From GCA-2401155 sp045047085 (GTDB taxonomy: Bacteria > Pseudomonadota > Alphaproteobacteria > Rhizobiales > Rhizobiaceae): 64,000 nucleotides of DNA. The notes below the pieces were generated by a model. That model did no database searches. It saw nothing but the letters and a program-made list of their open reading frames with translations, and was not told the DNA's origin. The position numbers were made by a program, and so were the translations under genes. Positions 25,588 through 35,485 of this stretch are shown piece after piece. Position 1 is the first letter of the stretch; each line of letters starts with the position of its first letter. The DNA lies in assembly GCA_045047085.1 (NCBI GenBank), contig JASFYT010000002.1, positions 18,859 through 82,858 on the forward strand, given 5' to 3'.

Positions 25588-25922
25588 TTATCGGGTCCTT
25601 CCAGATTTCACGGCAAATTCTTAAATAAAATGATGAAGACACCCTACGCCTAAGCGAAAGGTCGCTTCCAATAACCAAAATATGCCGCAAAAAGGTAAGA
25701 AATAGATGGGCCTTGTTTATGGCCGAATAGCGGCATTTCGACTAAATGTGATCATAGACGAAAAACCAGCCCACTACTGTTGCAAATCTATCACAACTGA
25801 TAGTGATTTTTATTGTGGTTTATCAGAGTCTTGCACAAACGGAATTCTGGCCTTTGCAGCCATGGCACGATTGTATCCAGAGCGGCACAATGCCGCTCTG
25901 GAAAACCTTCTAAAAGGAGCAA
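25588..25922. other. Intergenic region between ilvD and valS, with hairpins
   Basis: About 335 bases that must contain the ilvD promoter and the valS terminator. Visible structures are a perfect 11-base-pair hairpin at 25877-25901 and smaller ones: AAGCGA/TCGCTT near 25655 and CTATCA/TGATAG near 25790. An open + frame starting at 25706 runs into valS and looks non-coding. No tRNA or riboswitch was recognised. Confidence 0.5.
25877..25901 (-). terminator. Perfect hairpin after valS (possible terminator)
   Basis: CCAGAGCGGCA pairs with TGCCGCTCTGG around a three-base loop, 22 bases past the valS stop. On the minus strand it is followed by ATACAATC rather than a U-run, so it may act as a processing or stability hairpin rather than an intrinsic terminator. 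Confidence 0.55.
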
Positions 25923-28757
25923 TCAAGCTTCGCTTACACGCTCGAAAGCGTTCGCTACGCGCACTCTTTGAGCTTTGTAATCATCCAGCTTGGCGCGTTC
26001 TTCGGTAATGATGGCTTCCGGGGCGTTGGCGACAAATCTTTCATTGCCCAACTTTCCATCAAGCCGCTTGATTTCACCATCAAGCTTTTTCAACTCTTTT
26101 TCTAGACGCGTTTTTTCTTCACCAAGATCGATCAAGCCAGCCAGAGGTAGGCAGGCAGTGGCTTCACCAACAACGATTTGTGCTGAACCTTTTGGTGCTT
26201 CATCTGCCAGTTCGATATTTTCAACTCGTCCAAGTTGGCGTAACGCTGCCGCATGGGTTTTTAACCGTGCCTTGGTCACATCATTGGCTCCGGCCATTAT
26301 CAGAGGGATGAATGCTCCCGGTTTGATGTTCATTTCAGCGCGAACAGAGCGCAATTCAGTAATCAATCCAACAAGCCAGTTAATTTCATCGGCAGCAGTT
26401 TCGTCACCGGCACCACTTTTTGGCCATGGCGCATGGCAAAGAATTGTATCTCGCTCAGCAGTTTCTGCCCAAAGCTCTTCGGTCATGAAAGGCATGAACG
26501 GGTGCAGCATTGTGTAGATTGCGTCCAGCACATAGCCACAGCAAATTTGTGCCTCAGCCTTTGCCTCTTCATCGTCGCCAGCAAAAACCGGTTTCAACAG
26601 CTCCAGATACCAATCGCAATATAGGTTCCAGACAAATTTATAGGCAGCACCAGCAGCATCGTTAAAACGATATTTTTCAATATTGCCTGTGACTTCAGCA
26701 ACTGCTTTGTCCAACTCAGTCAATATCCAACGATTAACGGTGAGTTTTACGTTTGCACGATCAATTGCAATGCCATGCTTTGCGCCATTCATACCTGCAA
26801 AACGGGTGGCGTTCCAAAGCTTGGTGCCAAAATTGCGGTACCCGGCGATACGGGCAGGGTCCAGCTTCACGTCCCTCCCCTGCGCTGCCATAATGGCTAA
26901 TGTAAAGCGAAGCGCATCCGCACCATATTCTTCAACCAAATCCAATGGGTCGATAACATTGCCCTTGGACTTGGACATTTTGGCGCCGGACTTATCACGC
27001 ACCAGCGCATGTACATAGACTGTGTGGAACGGTTCAACCGGATTACCATCTGCATCCTTCATAAAATGAAGCCCCATCATCATCATGCGGGCAACCCAGA
27101 AGAAGATAATATCAAATCCCGTTACCAAAACATCTGTCTGGTAATATTTATCGAGTTCGGGCGTTTTTTCCGGCCAGCCGAGAGTAGAGAACGGCCAAAG
27201 TGCAGAGGAGAACCACGTATCGAGGACATCTTCGTCGCGGATCAGTTCAACTTCTTTGCCATAATGAAGCTTTGCAGCAGCCAGCGCTTCTTCTTCAGAT
27301 TTTTCAACGAAGACGTGTTCATCAGGACCATACCACGCCGGAATTTGATGCCCCCACCATAATTGTCGCGATACACACCATGGCTGGATGTTTTCCATCC
27401 AGTTATAATAAGTGTTTTCCCATGTCTTTGGCACGAAATTAGTACGTCCCTCGCGCACTGAAGCAATTGCTGGTTTGGCGAGAGTTGCCGCGTCCACATA
27501 CCACTGGTCCGTGAGAAAGGGTTCAATTGGAACGCCGCCCCGATCCCCATGCGGCACCTGATGGGAGTGCTTTTCTACTTTATCGAGAAGGCCGGCATCT
27601 TCAAACATTTCAACAATGATGTCGCGTGCCTTGAAACGATCCTTCCCACCCAATTTCGCGATGAGAGTCTCGACCTGACTATCTTCCAGCCCCTCAATAA
27701 ATTCTTCATTGTCTGCAAGGAATATGGAGCCGTCTGTATTCAAGATATTGATCGCCGGTAAATTACAGCGTTTACCTACTTCGAAATCATTGAAATCATG
27801 AGCCGGGGTCATTTTTACGGCACCTGTGCCCTCTTCAGGGTCAGGATATTCATCGGCAACGATTGGGATTTTACGCCCTACCAAAGGCAGGATCACATGC
27901 TTGCCGACCAGTGATTTATAACGTGGGTCATCCGGCGCAACAGCAACGCCGGTATCGCCAAGCATGGTTTCAGGCCGTGTGGTGGCAACTACCAGATAAT
28001 CTCTGGTTTCATAGCCTGCCGGATCACCATCAGATGGTTTCCACGCGGTCTTTTCGCCTTCGTCGTCGAGATTATATGGATGCTCGTAGCTTACGCCCTC
28101 TTCCAGTGGATAGCGGAAATACCAAAGATGGCCCTTTGTCTCCACCTGTTCCACTTCCAGATCTGAAATTGCAGTCAGTAGTTTCGGGTCCCAGTTTACA
28201 AGACGCTTGTCCTTGTAGATCAGACCTTCCTTATGGAGCGATACAAAGACTTCCAGCACGGCCTTCGACAAGCCTTCATCCATGGTGAAGCGTTCGCGCG
28301 ACCAATCACAGGATGCGCCCAAACGCCTTAGCTGATTGAATATTGTGCCGCCGGATTCCTTTTTCCACTCCCAGATTTTTGCGACGAATTCTTCTCTGGT
28401 CATATCGCGGCGATGTTGTTGCTTTTCCATCAACTGGCGTTCAACAACCATTTGGGTTGCGATACCTGCATGGTCCATGCCCGGTTGCCACAATACGTTT
28501 TTCCCACGCATACGTTCAAAACGGATCAATATATCCTGCAGCGTATTATTGAGCGCGTGCCCCATATGGAGCGAACCGGTGACGTTTGGCGGCGGAATTA
28601 CAATGCAATAGGGATCGGCGTCTTCACGTGCTCCAGCACCGGCTGCAAAAGCATCCGCATCATCCCACATTTTGGCAATGCGAGGCTCTACGGATTTGGC
28701 ATCGAAATTCTTTGCCAGCTTGGGTTCGATGATGTCACTTTGGGTGTCGTTGGGCAT
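25923..28757 (-). CDS. valS: Valyl-tRNA synthetase
   Basis: A 944-residue class Ia aminoacyl-tRNA synthetase. The HIGH-type motif is PPNVTGSLHMGHAL and the KMSKS motif lies in GAKMSKSKGNVIDP. The editing domain has TTRPETMLGDTGVAV. The C-terminal tRNA-binding coiled coil (LGEEKTRLEKELKKLDGEIK) is present. The length and domain order are standard. It is transcribed alone, with a membrane-protein gene 105 bases upstream on the + side facing the same way. Confidence 0.97.
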   Translation of the reverse strand: MPNDTQSDIIEPKLAKNFDAKSVEPRIAKMWDDADAFAAGAGAREDADPYCIVIPPPNVTGSLHMGHALNNTLQDILIRFERMRGKNVLWQPGMDHAGIATQMVVERQLMEKQQHRRDMTREEFVAKIWEWKKESGGTIFNQLRRLGASCDWSRERFTMDEGLSKAVLEVFVSLHKEGLIYKDKRLVNWDPKLLTAISDLEVEQVETKGHLWYFRYPLEEGVSYEHPYNLDDEGEKTAWKPSDGDPAGYETRDYLVVATTRPETMLGDTGVAVAPDDPRYKSLVGKHVILPLVGRKIPIVADEYPDPEEGTGAVKMTPAHDFNDFEVGKRCNLPAINILNTDGSIFLADNEEFIEGLEDSQVETLIAKLGGKDRFKARDIIVEMFEDAGLLDKVEKHSHQVPHGDRGGVPIEPFLTDQWYVDAATLAKPAIASVREGRTNFVPKTWENTYYNWMENIQPWCVSRQLWWGHQIPAWYGPDEHVFVEKSEEEALAAAKLHYGKEVELIRDEDVLDTWFSSALWPFSTLGWPEKTPELDKYYQTDVLVTGFDIIFFWVARMMMMGLHFMKDADGNPVEPFHTVYVHALVRDKSGAKMSKSKGNVIDPLDLVEEYGADALRFTLAIMAAQGRDVKLDPARIAGYRNFGTKLWNATRFAGMNGAKHGIAIDRANVKLTVNRWILTELDKAVAEVTGNIEKYRFNDAAGAAYKFVWNLYCDWYLELLKPVFAGDDEEAKAEAQICCGYVLDAIYTMLHPFMPFMTEELWAETAERDTILCHAPWPKSGAGDETAADEINWLVGLITELRSVRAEMNIKPGAFIPLIMAGANDVTKARLKTHAAALRQLGRVENIELADEAPKGSAQIVVGEATACLPLAGLIDLGEEKTRLEKELKKLDGEIKRLDGKLGNERFVANAPEAIITEERAKLDDYKAQRVRVANAFERVSEA

Positions 28758-28862
28758 TGTAATTTATCCAGAATTCAACAGTCTATTTGGTAAACCCAAT
28801 GCGTGCTGACAAGTCAACCTGCGTTTTGAAACAGGGATAATAAATCAACGGCGGTGCGGCCC

Positions 28863-29501
28863 TTATTTTTCCCGGACGTTAAGATGTTCCTGCCATAAAA
28901 TCCATGAAAGCGACGAGAGCATGAACACAAAAGACAGACTCACCAGCGCACCAATGGTTTTCGATAGAACGGTTTCTTCACTGCCATACACCACCAATGC
29001 AGCTATCAGCAGCGGAAAGAGCGTTCTCAGCAACATCGCAACAAATTTATTGAATCTGTCACAAGGTGGTATCAGCACCGATATCCCGATAGCGATCATT
29101 GCGACAAGGCTATATTTCACATGGGTTATAATGGATGTGATGGGCGCGCGACCATCGGTGCTGGCATAACCATCTACTATCAGGCGATTTTCTGAAATGT
29201 CACATATTGCCAGAACGAGAATTGCCAGCATCAAAATATGCGATAGTGATCGGTTTGCATCATATGAGAAGGATGCGGCAAGGCAAATTAAACCGGTGCT
29301 ATAAAAAAAAACAAAGGCACTATCGACTAGGAACGCAACTTTCAGAGCCTCAGGTGCAACATCCGGTCGATACAAGCCACCGATTGTAAGCACAGCCTGA
29401 CGACCATCTGGAAACAATACAGATATAAGAGCAAAGCCAAGCGCTAGTAAAAAAGCGATACCAAGAGTTTGGGAAGCTACAATATAAAGATGATCACGCA
29501 T
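28863..29501 (-). CDS. Membrane protein of unknown function, about six helices
   Basis: A 212-residue hydrophobic protein. Predicted helices are around TLGIAFLLALGFALISVLF, FLVDSAFVFFYSTGLICLA, ILMLAILVLAICDI, VKYSLVAMIAIGISVLIPP, MLLRTLFPLLIAALVVYG and LVSLSFVFMLSSLSWILW. The conserved-looking CDISENRLI between helices three and four is reminiscent of an uncharacterised family, but no function can be given. ATG 29501 has GGAGG about 14 bases upstream; an upstream TTG at 29531 is weaker. Confidence 0.72.
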   Translation of the reverse strand: MRDHLYIVASQTLGIAFLLALGFALISVLFPDGRQAVLTIGGLYRPDVAPEALKVAFLVDSAFVFFYSTGLICLAASFSYDANRSLSHILMLAILVLAICDISENRLIVDGYASTDGRAPITSIITHVKYSLVAMIAIGISVLIPPCDRFNKFVAMLLRTLFPLLIAALVVYGSEETVLSKTIGALVSLSFVFMLSSLSWILWQEHLNVREK

Positions 29502-29535
29502 ACTAACTTTCGCCCCTCCAGTTAGAACCAAATAC

Positions 29536-29561
29536 CAAAACGGGGTTCTCTCGAACCCCGT
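29536..29561 (-). terminator. Terminator of ssb
   Basis: ACGGGGTTC (29540-29548) pairs with GAACCCCGT (29553-29561). Read on the minus strand, the stem is followed by TTTTGG, ten bases after the ssb stop. Confidence 0.85.
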
Positions 29562-29571
29562 AAATCATTAA

Positions 29572-30063
29572 TCAAAATGGAATTTCGTCATCCATGTCAT
29601 TGCCACCCATTGGCGGAGCGCCGCCACCACCGGATTGACCGCCGCCTGAAGGTCCGCTTTGGCCGAAGTTTCCACCGCCGCCACCGCCGCCGCCACCGCT
29701 GCCACCTTCGCTACGACCGTCGAGCATGGTCAATGTGCCATTGAATCCTTGGAGAACAACCTCAGTTGAATAACGGTCCTGACCATTATTATCCGTCCAT
29801 TTGCGCGTTTGCAGAGCGCCTTCAAGATAGACTTTGGAACCTTTTTTTAGATACTGTTCAACGATCTTGCAAAGACCTTCGTTGAAAATCACCACACGGT
29901 GCCACTCGGTTTTTTCCCGTCGCTCACCGGTGTTTTTATCACGCCAGCTTTCAGACGTGGCAATGGACAGATTGGCGATTGGTCGCCCGTCCTGAGTGCG
30001 GCGAATTTCCGGGTCAGCGCCCAGATTACCCACCAGAATTACTTTATTTACGCTACCTGCCAT
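29572..30063 (-). CDS. ssb: Single-stranded DNA-binding protein
   Basis: A 163-residue SSB that coats single-stranded DNA in replication, recombination and repair. Residues 1-110 form the OB fold (SVNKVILVGNLGADPEIRRT, then WHRVVIFNEGLC, YLKKGSKVYLEGALQTRKW). A glycine-rich disordered linker with a nine-residue Gly run leads to the acidic tip DMDDEIPF that recruits partner proteins. ATG 30063 starts MAGSVNK; the codon before it is TTG. It is divergent from uvrA across a LexA box, so part of its transcription is probably SOS controlled. Confidence 0.97.
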   Translation of the reverse strand: MAGSVNKVILVGNLGADPEIRRTQDGRPIANLSIATSESWRDKNTGERREKTEWHRVVIFNEGLCKIVEQYLKKGSKVYLEGALQTRKWTDNNGQDRYSTEVVLQGFNGTLTMLDGRSEGGSGGGGGGGGGNFGQSGPSGGGQSGGGGAPPMGGNDMDDEIPF

Positions 30064-30180
30064 CAAATTCTTCCCTGTTGGCTTGAAAGGGCATAGACCC
30101 GCCCTGAATTGAGATTGCGGCCATCATATTCAATTAATCATCGTAAATCGCTGTTTTCAGGTGCTGTCCACATTTATTTT

Positions 30181-30195
30181 GTTCTTCTTATGTTC
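30181..30195. promoter_or_regulatory. LexA (SOS) box, GTTC-N7-GTTC
   Basis: GTTCTTCTTATGTTC matches exactly the direct-repeat LexA operator known in alphaproteobacteria, where uvrA is a standard SOS target. It lies between the divergent ssb and uvrA genes and could repress both until DNA damage inactivates LexA. Confidence 0.85.
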
Positions 30196-30344
30196 TCATT
30201 AAGGATAATATCTGATATTGTCAAATTGACAACGAATCTGCGATGGCAAAAATTTTGCCAAATTTGTGTTGAAGAAAATTTTATATTGCCTTTTATTGGC
30301 AGTAGTCACCCTCTAGGATCGAAAATCCTATGGAATGCGGCAAT

Positions 30345-30405
30345 TGAAACCTTTTGGGGAAATCCTTGGGGGAAAAACACTTGAGTGAAACCTTCGGGGA
30401 AACCC
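30345..30405 (+). repeat. Two imperfect direct repeats in the uvrA leader
   Basis: TGAAACCTTTTGGGGAAATCC (about 30345-30365) recurs as TGAAACCTTCGGGGAAACCC (30386-30405), 20 bases apart. They are within 85 bases of the uvrA start. Confidence 0.6.
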
Positions 30406-30428
30406 GAGTTTAATGGAATAACCGGTAT

Positions 30429-33344
30429 ATGGCTGAGCTTACACATATTTCAGTGCGCGGTGCGCGCGAGCATAATTTGAAGAATATTGATATCGACCTA
30501 CCGCGTAATGAGTTGATCGTAATTACCGGTCTATCTGGTTCGGGCAAGTCTTCGCTTGCCTTCGACACAATTTATGCCGAGGGCCAAAGGCGTTATGTGG
30601 AAAGTCTTTCCGCTTATGCCCGGCAGTTTTTGGAGATGATGCAAAAGCCGGATGTTGATCAGATTGACGGGCTCTCGCCGGCAATTTCGATTGAACAAAA
30701 AACCACCAGTCGCAATCCGCGTTCCACCGTTGGCACGGTTACCGAAATATATGATTATATGCGGCTATTGTTTGCGCGTGTTGGTGTCCCATATTCACCA
30801 ACCACTGGTCTGCCGATTGAAAGCCAGACCGTGAGCCAGATGGTTGATCGCATCATGACGCTTGAAGAAGGCTCGCGCCTTTATCTACTTGCGCCGATTG
30901 TGCGGGGCCGCAAGGGCGAATATCGCAAAGAGCTTGCTGAACTGACCAAGAAGGGATTTCAGCGGATTAAAATCGATGGCACCATCTATGAAATTTCTGA
31001 GGCACCTGCCCTCGATAAGAAATATAAGCATGATATTGATGTGGTGGTCGACCGGGTGGTGGTGCGTGAAGATATTGCCGCTCGTCTTGCTGACAGTCTT
31101 GCGACCTGTTTGAAGCTATCGGAAGGGCTCGCCGTTGCGGAGCTGGCTGACAAACCGATCAAGGTGGTAAAATCAACCAATAAATCGAAAAACGAGACCC
31201 ATGAGCGGATCGTGTTTTCGGAAAAATTTGCCTGTCCGGTGTCAGGTTTTACGATTGCTGAGATTGAACCGCGTTTATTTTCCTTCAACAATCCTTTCGG
31301 TGCCTGCCCCCATTGTGACGGGCTTGGTACGCGCAAGGGGATTGATGCGGAAATGGTGGTGCCTGATGATAGTCTCTCCATGCGTGGCGGGGCCATTGTT
31401 CCCTGGTCAAAATCCTCCACCCCCTCCCCTTATTATGCCCAAACCCTTGAGGCGCTGGGCCGCCATTATGAATTCAAACTGTCGGATAAATGGAGCATTT
31501 TGTCTGATGAAGCGAAGGACGCGGTTCTTCATGGCACCGGCAAGACGGAAATAGATTTCACCTATGACGATGGCTTGCGCTCCTATAAAACGCACAAGAC
31601 TTTTGAGGGTGTTATTCCCAACCTACAGCGGCGTTGGCGCGAAACGGATAGCTCCTGGGTGCGCGATGAAATTGAGAAGTTCATGTCCAACAGCCTGTGT
31701 GAGGCTTGTGAAGGCAATCGACTGAAACCTGAGGCTTTGGCTGTCAAGCTGAATGGCCTTCACATTTCACAAGTTACGGTTCAGTCGATTAAGAATGTTT
31801 ACACGTGGTTTGACGACCTTCACAATCATTTGGACGAAAAACAAAACGCCATTGCCTCGCGTATCTTGAAAGAAATTTGCGAACGCTTGCGGTTCTTGAA
31901 TGACGTTGGTCTTGAATATTTAAGCCTGTCTCGCAATTCAGGCACTTTGTCCGGTGGAGAAAGCCAGCGCATTCGCCTTGCTTCACAAATTGGCTCCGGC
32001 CTTACCGGCGTGCTTTATGTGTTGGACGAACCATCGATTGGCCTGCATCAGCGCGATAATGCGAGGCTTCTCGAAACCTTGCGCCATTTGCGCGACCTCG
32101 GCAACACAGTGATTGTTGTTGAACATGATGAAGATGCAATTTTATCAGCTGATTATCTTGTCGATATTGGTCCAGCAGCAGGTATTCACGGCGGCGAAGT
32201 GGTGGCTAAAGGATTACCAGCCGAAGTAATGGCTAATCCAAAATCTCTAACCGGGCAATATCTCACCGGAAAGCTTGCAATTCCTTTGCCTGAAAAACGG
32301 CGCAAGGCCAAAAAAGGCCGTTTAATAAAAGTTTTTGGTGCAACGGGCAACAATCTTAAGAAGGTTACGGCACAAATTCCGCTAGGTCTTTTCACCTGTG
32401 TTACCGGAGTTTCTGGTGGCGGCAAATCTACCCTTCTGATTGAAACTCTTTATAAGGCCGCTGCAAGGCGTATTTCCAGTGCCCGAGCGGTGCCTGCACC
32501 ATTCGAAAAGATCGAGGGGCTCGAACATATCGATAAAATCATCGATATTGATCAAAGCCCTATTGGTCGTACACCGCGATCCAATCCGGCGACCTATACC
32601 GGCGCCTTCACTCCCATCCGCGACTGGTTTGCTGGTTTACCGGAAGCCAAGGCACGTGGTTATGCGCCGGGTCGTTTTTCCTTCAACGTGAAAGGTGGAC
32701 GGTGCGAAGCCTGTCAGGGGGACGGGCTGATCAAAATTGAAATGCATTTTCTGCCTGATGTTTATGTCACATGCGACGTGTGCGATGGCGATCGTTATAA
32801 CCGGGAAACCCTTGAAGTTGTGTTTAAGGGAAAATCCATTGCCGATGTGCTCTCGATGACTGTTGAAGAAGCGGCCAGCTTCTTTCAGGCGGTCCCTTCC
32901 GTGCGCGACAAGATGGAGACGCTCAAACGCGTAGGCCTTAGCTATGTCAAAGTTGGCCAGCCAGCCACCACGCTTTCAGGTGGAGAAGCCCAACGGGTGA
33001 AGCTTGCCAAGGAATTATCGCGCCGGGCTACCGGGAAAACGCTCTATATTCTGGATGAACCAACCACCGGACTTCATTTTCATGACGTGGCAAAATTGCT
33101 TGAAGTGCTGCATGAATTAGTGGATACGGGAAATACAGTGGTCGTCATTGAACACAATTTGGAAGTGATCAAGACTGCCGACTGGATTCTCGACCTTGGC
33201 CCAGAAGGCGGCGATGGCGGCGGCGAACTTGTGGCAAGCGGCACACCGGAAGAGGTTTGCAAAGTTGAGCGTTCCTATACCGGGCAATATCTGAAAGAAA
33301 TGCTGGAACGACGCCCACAAAACAAAGCTGATGCGGCAGAATAA
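30429..33344 (+). CDS. uvrA: UvrABC system protein A
   Basis: A 971-residue damage-recognition ATPase of nucleotide excision repair. There are two ABC modules: Walker A GLSGSGKSS near residue 36 and GVSGGGKST in the second half. Signatures are LSGGESQRIRLA and LSGGEAQRVKLA, and Walker B is VLDEPSIGLH and ILDEPTTGLH. The zinc site of the second module is CEACQGDG and CDVCDGDR. In the first module the expected CPxC reads CPVSGFTI, so one cysteine is replaced, as I recall for alphaproteobacterial UvrA. The C-terminus is ordinary. Expression is likely SOS-induced through the upstream LexA box. Confidence 0.97.
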   Translation: MAELTHISVRGAREHNLKNIDIDLPRNELIVITGLSGSGKSSLAFDTIYAEGQRRYVESLSAYARQFLEMMQKPDVDQIDGLSPAISIEQKTTSRNPRSTVGTVTEIYDYMRLLFARVGVPYSPTTGLPIESQTVSQMVDRIMTLEEGSRLYLLAPIVRGRKGEYRKELAELTKKGFQRIKIDGTIYEISEAPALDKKYKHDIDVVVDRVVVREDIAARLADSLATCLKLSEGLAVAELADKPIKVVKSTNKSKNETHERIVFSEKFACPVSGFTIAEIEPRLFSFNNPFGACPHCDGLGTRKGIDAEMVVPDDSLSMRGGAIVPWSKSSTPSPYYAQTLEALGRHYEFKLSDKWSILSDEAKDAVLHGTGKTEIDFTYDDGLRSYKTHKTFEGVIPNLQRRWRETDSSWVRDEIEKFMSNSLCEACEGNRLKPEALAVKLNGLHISQVTVQSIKNVYTWFDDLHNHLDEKQNAIASRILKEICERLRFLNDVGLEYLSLSRNSGTLSGGESQRIRLASQIGSGLTGVLYVLDEPSIGLHQRDNARLLETLRHLRDLGNTVIVVEHDEDAILSADYLVDIGPAAGIHGGEVVAKGLPAEVMANPKSLTGQYLTGKLAIPLPEKRRKAKKGRLIKVFGATGNNLKKVTAQIPLGLFTCVTGVSGGGKSTLLIETLYKAAARRISSARAVPAPFEKIEGLEHIDKIIDIDQSPIGRTPRSNPATYTGAFTPIRDWFAGLPEAKARGYAPGRFSFNVKGGRCEACQGDGLIKIEMHFLPDVYVTCDVCDGDRYNRETLEVVFKGKSIADVLSMTVEEAASFFQAVPSVRDKMETLKRVGLSYVKVGQPATTLSGGEAQRVKLAKELSRRATGKTLYILDEPTTGLHFHDVAKLLEVLHELVDTGNTVVVIEHNLEVIKTADWILDLGPEGGDGGGELVASGTPEEVCKVERSYTGQYLKEMLERRPQNKADAAE

Positions 33345-33350
33345 GGCACT

Positions 33351-33908
33351 TTACCAGACCGGCTCATCATATATCTTCTCACCTGCAATGGTAATTCCTT
33401 TGATATAGGCCTCACCATTGGATGCTACTGAAAGTACTACACCCAACTTTCTATCCCGACGGAATTTTTCGAGCTCTTTTGCGCGCTTCTTTGGCGCGTA
33501 ATAGCGGCTTTGTGGGAATTGTATTCTATAGCGGCCAGTGTCCTTGCCCGGCACGTAATTGATCTTTCCCTTGATAAAAATGGAAACATGATCAGATGGA
33601 ATTTCATGCCAGAGCTTTCGCGCTACCCAGAATTCATCTTCGCCCTTTTCCAATTCCACGAAGACATCATTTTTCCGTTTGAATGAAAAATCGATTGAAG
33701 TCGTTCCTTTGATTAAAGGACCAACCGTCAGATTGAGCGTTGTGTAGTGGCCACGAAATAAATCGCGCGGATCAACGAAGCCGCTCTCCAGCAAAACCTC
33801 CTGTCCGCTCTCAATTTGAATGGCGCGTTTAAATAACATTCCTGCAATTACCGTGGTTTGAAGCGTGGCAATTAATATGGCCGCAAACAGAAAGACACGT
33901 TTGGTCAT
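33351..33908 (-). CDS. GDYXXLXY-type exported or membrane-anchored protein
   Basis: A 185-residue protein with one N-terminal hydrophobic segment (VFLFAAILIATLQTTVIAGML). The motif FRGHYTTLNL corresponds to the GDYxxLxY signature of a family of short proteins encoded next to DUF2157 or DUF4401 membrane proteins. Here the aspartate is replaced by histidine. The mature part (VELEKGEDEFWVARKLWHEI, then INYVPGKDTGRYRIQFPQSR) looks beta-rich. The function is unknown. It overlaps the DUF2157 gene by four bases (ATGA), so the two are translated together, and ends six bases from uvrA. Confidence 0.82.
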   Translation of the reverse strand: MTKRVFLFAAILIATLQTTVIAGMLFKRAIQIESGQEVLLESGFVDPRDLFRGHYTTLNLTVGPLIKGTTSIDFSFKRKNDVFVELEKGEDEFWVARKLWHEIPSDHVSIFIKGKINYVPGKDTGRYRIQFPQSRYYAPKKRAKELEKFRRDRKLGVVLSVASNGEAYIKGITIAGEKIYDEPVW

Positions 33909-35215
33909 GCTGATGCCTCCTTATCTTTTCGCAGCGCCTTGAATACCCGCGGCACAAATATTGCGCCAAGAACCAGCAACACTCCGGATACCAGATAGAA
34001 CCCTGCGGTGCCGATAAGTGATCCGACTGTTCTGAAATAAATCAGCACCATTATCATCGTAAATGCCAGATATCCAAGGCGGGTGACGGAGGCAATATCC
34101 TGACGCTCTCCCATGCTAATGAACCAAATTGAAAGGCCAAGAGCCACAGCTTCACTGATGAACGGTATTTGAAAGCCGAGGTACGAAGTTGCATACATTG
34201 AGGCCGCGATCCAAATTGCGCAGAACGCCAAATCATATTTGGAGTTCAGTTTTTGATTCCAGCCAAAGGCGAGAATACCCAGCGCAATAGCCAAACACAC
34301 GGCCATGGGAACATGGCTATTTAGATAAACGCTAGCCGTTTTGACTTCGATTATAAATCGACCATCAAACGAAGAAGCGGCAACCCAGAACGCCGTCATG
34401 CCGATGATGCTCATGACCATGTAGGAAATAAACGACGCCTCGAATTCATGGAGAACCTTCCATTTTTCCAGACTGACGATCGCTAAAGCAATAAAAACAT
34501 AAAATGCGGCGTACATTACCAGGAAGTAGGTGAGTGTCTTATCCCGAACAGCAAGGTCCATTGCTGTAATTGTCATCCAAAATAAAATTCCCAACATCAA
34601 TAAATGTGCGGATCTTCTCGCCTTCAGCCAATAAGCAGCTCCAGCGCAAGCGACCCAGAACAGCAGATACAGAAAATTAATTTCCCTGCCAACTTCGAAA
34701 AAGATATTGAGGTCGAGAGCGAACCACAGAGTGAACAGCCCAATGGCCAGCCACAAGGATGCCGAGGACCGCAGAATGATTGCTGCCAAAAACGCACCGC
34801 CAGCCCAAAGCAAAACCGCGTCTTTCGCATTTCCCTGCATGTGATAGATCTGGCCAACCAGCATGATTGTTGCGCCAAATACCGCGCTACCCAGCATTGC
34901 CAAAAAATCGGCCAATACTGGACTATCGCTGCTATTTGCGAAAACCGCACCGCCATAGGCTGCCCACATGGCAGATATTAGCAGCAAAACCCGCACGTAT
35001 CTGGGCATTACGTCCCAATTGGCTGCAACAAATGTCATTGCTGCAAATGCCAGACATACGAGACCCAGCATAATGATGATACTTGCGAAGGAATAACCTC
35101 GCTTTTGCGATTGGACTTCCGCAAGGATTTCCTCGGCGGCATCCTTATCTATGATGCCTTTTTCAACCCAGCGCCCACTGTCATTTTTTAAACGAGAGAC
35201 ATATCCCAGCTGCAA
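33905..35215 (-). CDS. DUF2157 polytopic membrane protein
   Basis: A 436-residue protein. A cytoplasmic N-terminal helix segment (LKNDSGRWVEKGIIDKDAAE) precedes roughly 12 membrane helices. The N-terminal part through VCLAFAAMTFVAANWDVMPR matches DUF2157, with the conserved ANWD and PRYVRVLLLI. The function is unknown. It is paired by overlap with the GDYXXLXY gene. Its promoter region lies between 35216 and the DUF1127 gene. Confidence 0.85.
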   Translation of the reverse strand: MQLGYVSRLKNDSGRWVEKGIIDKDAAEEILAEVQSQKRGYSFASIIIMLGLVCLAFAAMTFVAANWDVMPRYVRVLLLISAMWAAYGGAVFANSSDSPVLADFLAMLGSAVFGATIMLVGQIYHMQGNAKDAVLLWAGGAFLAAIILRSSASLWLAIGLFTLWFALDLNIFFEVGREINFLYLLFWVACAGAAYWLKARRSAHLLMLGILFWMTITAMDLAVRDKTLTYFLVMYAAFYVFIALAIVSLEKWKVLHEFEASFISYMVMSIIGMTAFWVAASSFDGRFIIEVKTASVYLNSHVPMAVCLAIALGILAFGWNQKLNSKYDLAFCAIWIAASMYATSYLGFQIPFISEAVALGLSIWFISMGERQDIASVTRLGYLAFTMIMVLIYFRTVGSLIGTAGFYLVSGVLLVLGAIFVPRVFKALRKDKEASA

Positions 35216-35485
35216 TATTTCTTCCCTTCAAGGCCATATTCAAAGAATCTATTTGCCAGACAGTTTACCTCATCTGAAGCCAAAAAACCAAAATGGTGAC
35301 TTCTCATTCCAAATGGCTGAAAAGTCACATTTTTGTGCAATGCAATATTTGCATACCTGATATTCAAAAATCGCGTTCGTAATATGACAGATACAAGCCT
35401 ATATCAGCCGGGCAAGAGGAGAACTCTTGAAACGAATTCCAGAAAGCTGTGTGGACCATGGCATATTGATTGAAAGGTAAATATT

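Larger units (their letters stand above)
30064..30428. other. Divergent ssb/uvrA regulatory region
   Basis: A 365-base region without a gene. It holds the LexA box at 30181-30195, a small hairpin (TAGGAT/ATCCTA at 30314-30330) and two imperfect direct repeats just before uvrA. Placing the box here leaves a leader of about 230 bases for uvrA and 120 for ssb. Confidence 0.6.

Noticed and set aside
25706..26008. Open frame between ilvD and valS
   Set aside because: Its second half overlaps valS antisense and the first half covers intergenic hairpins; no protein-like features.
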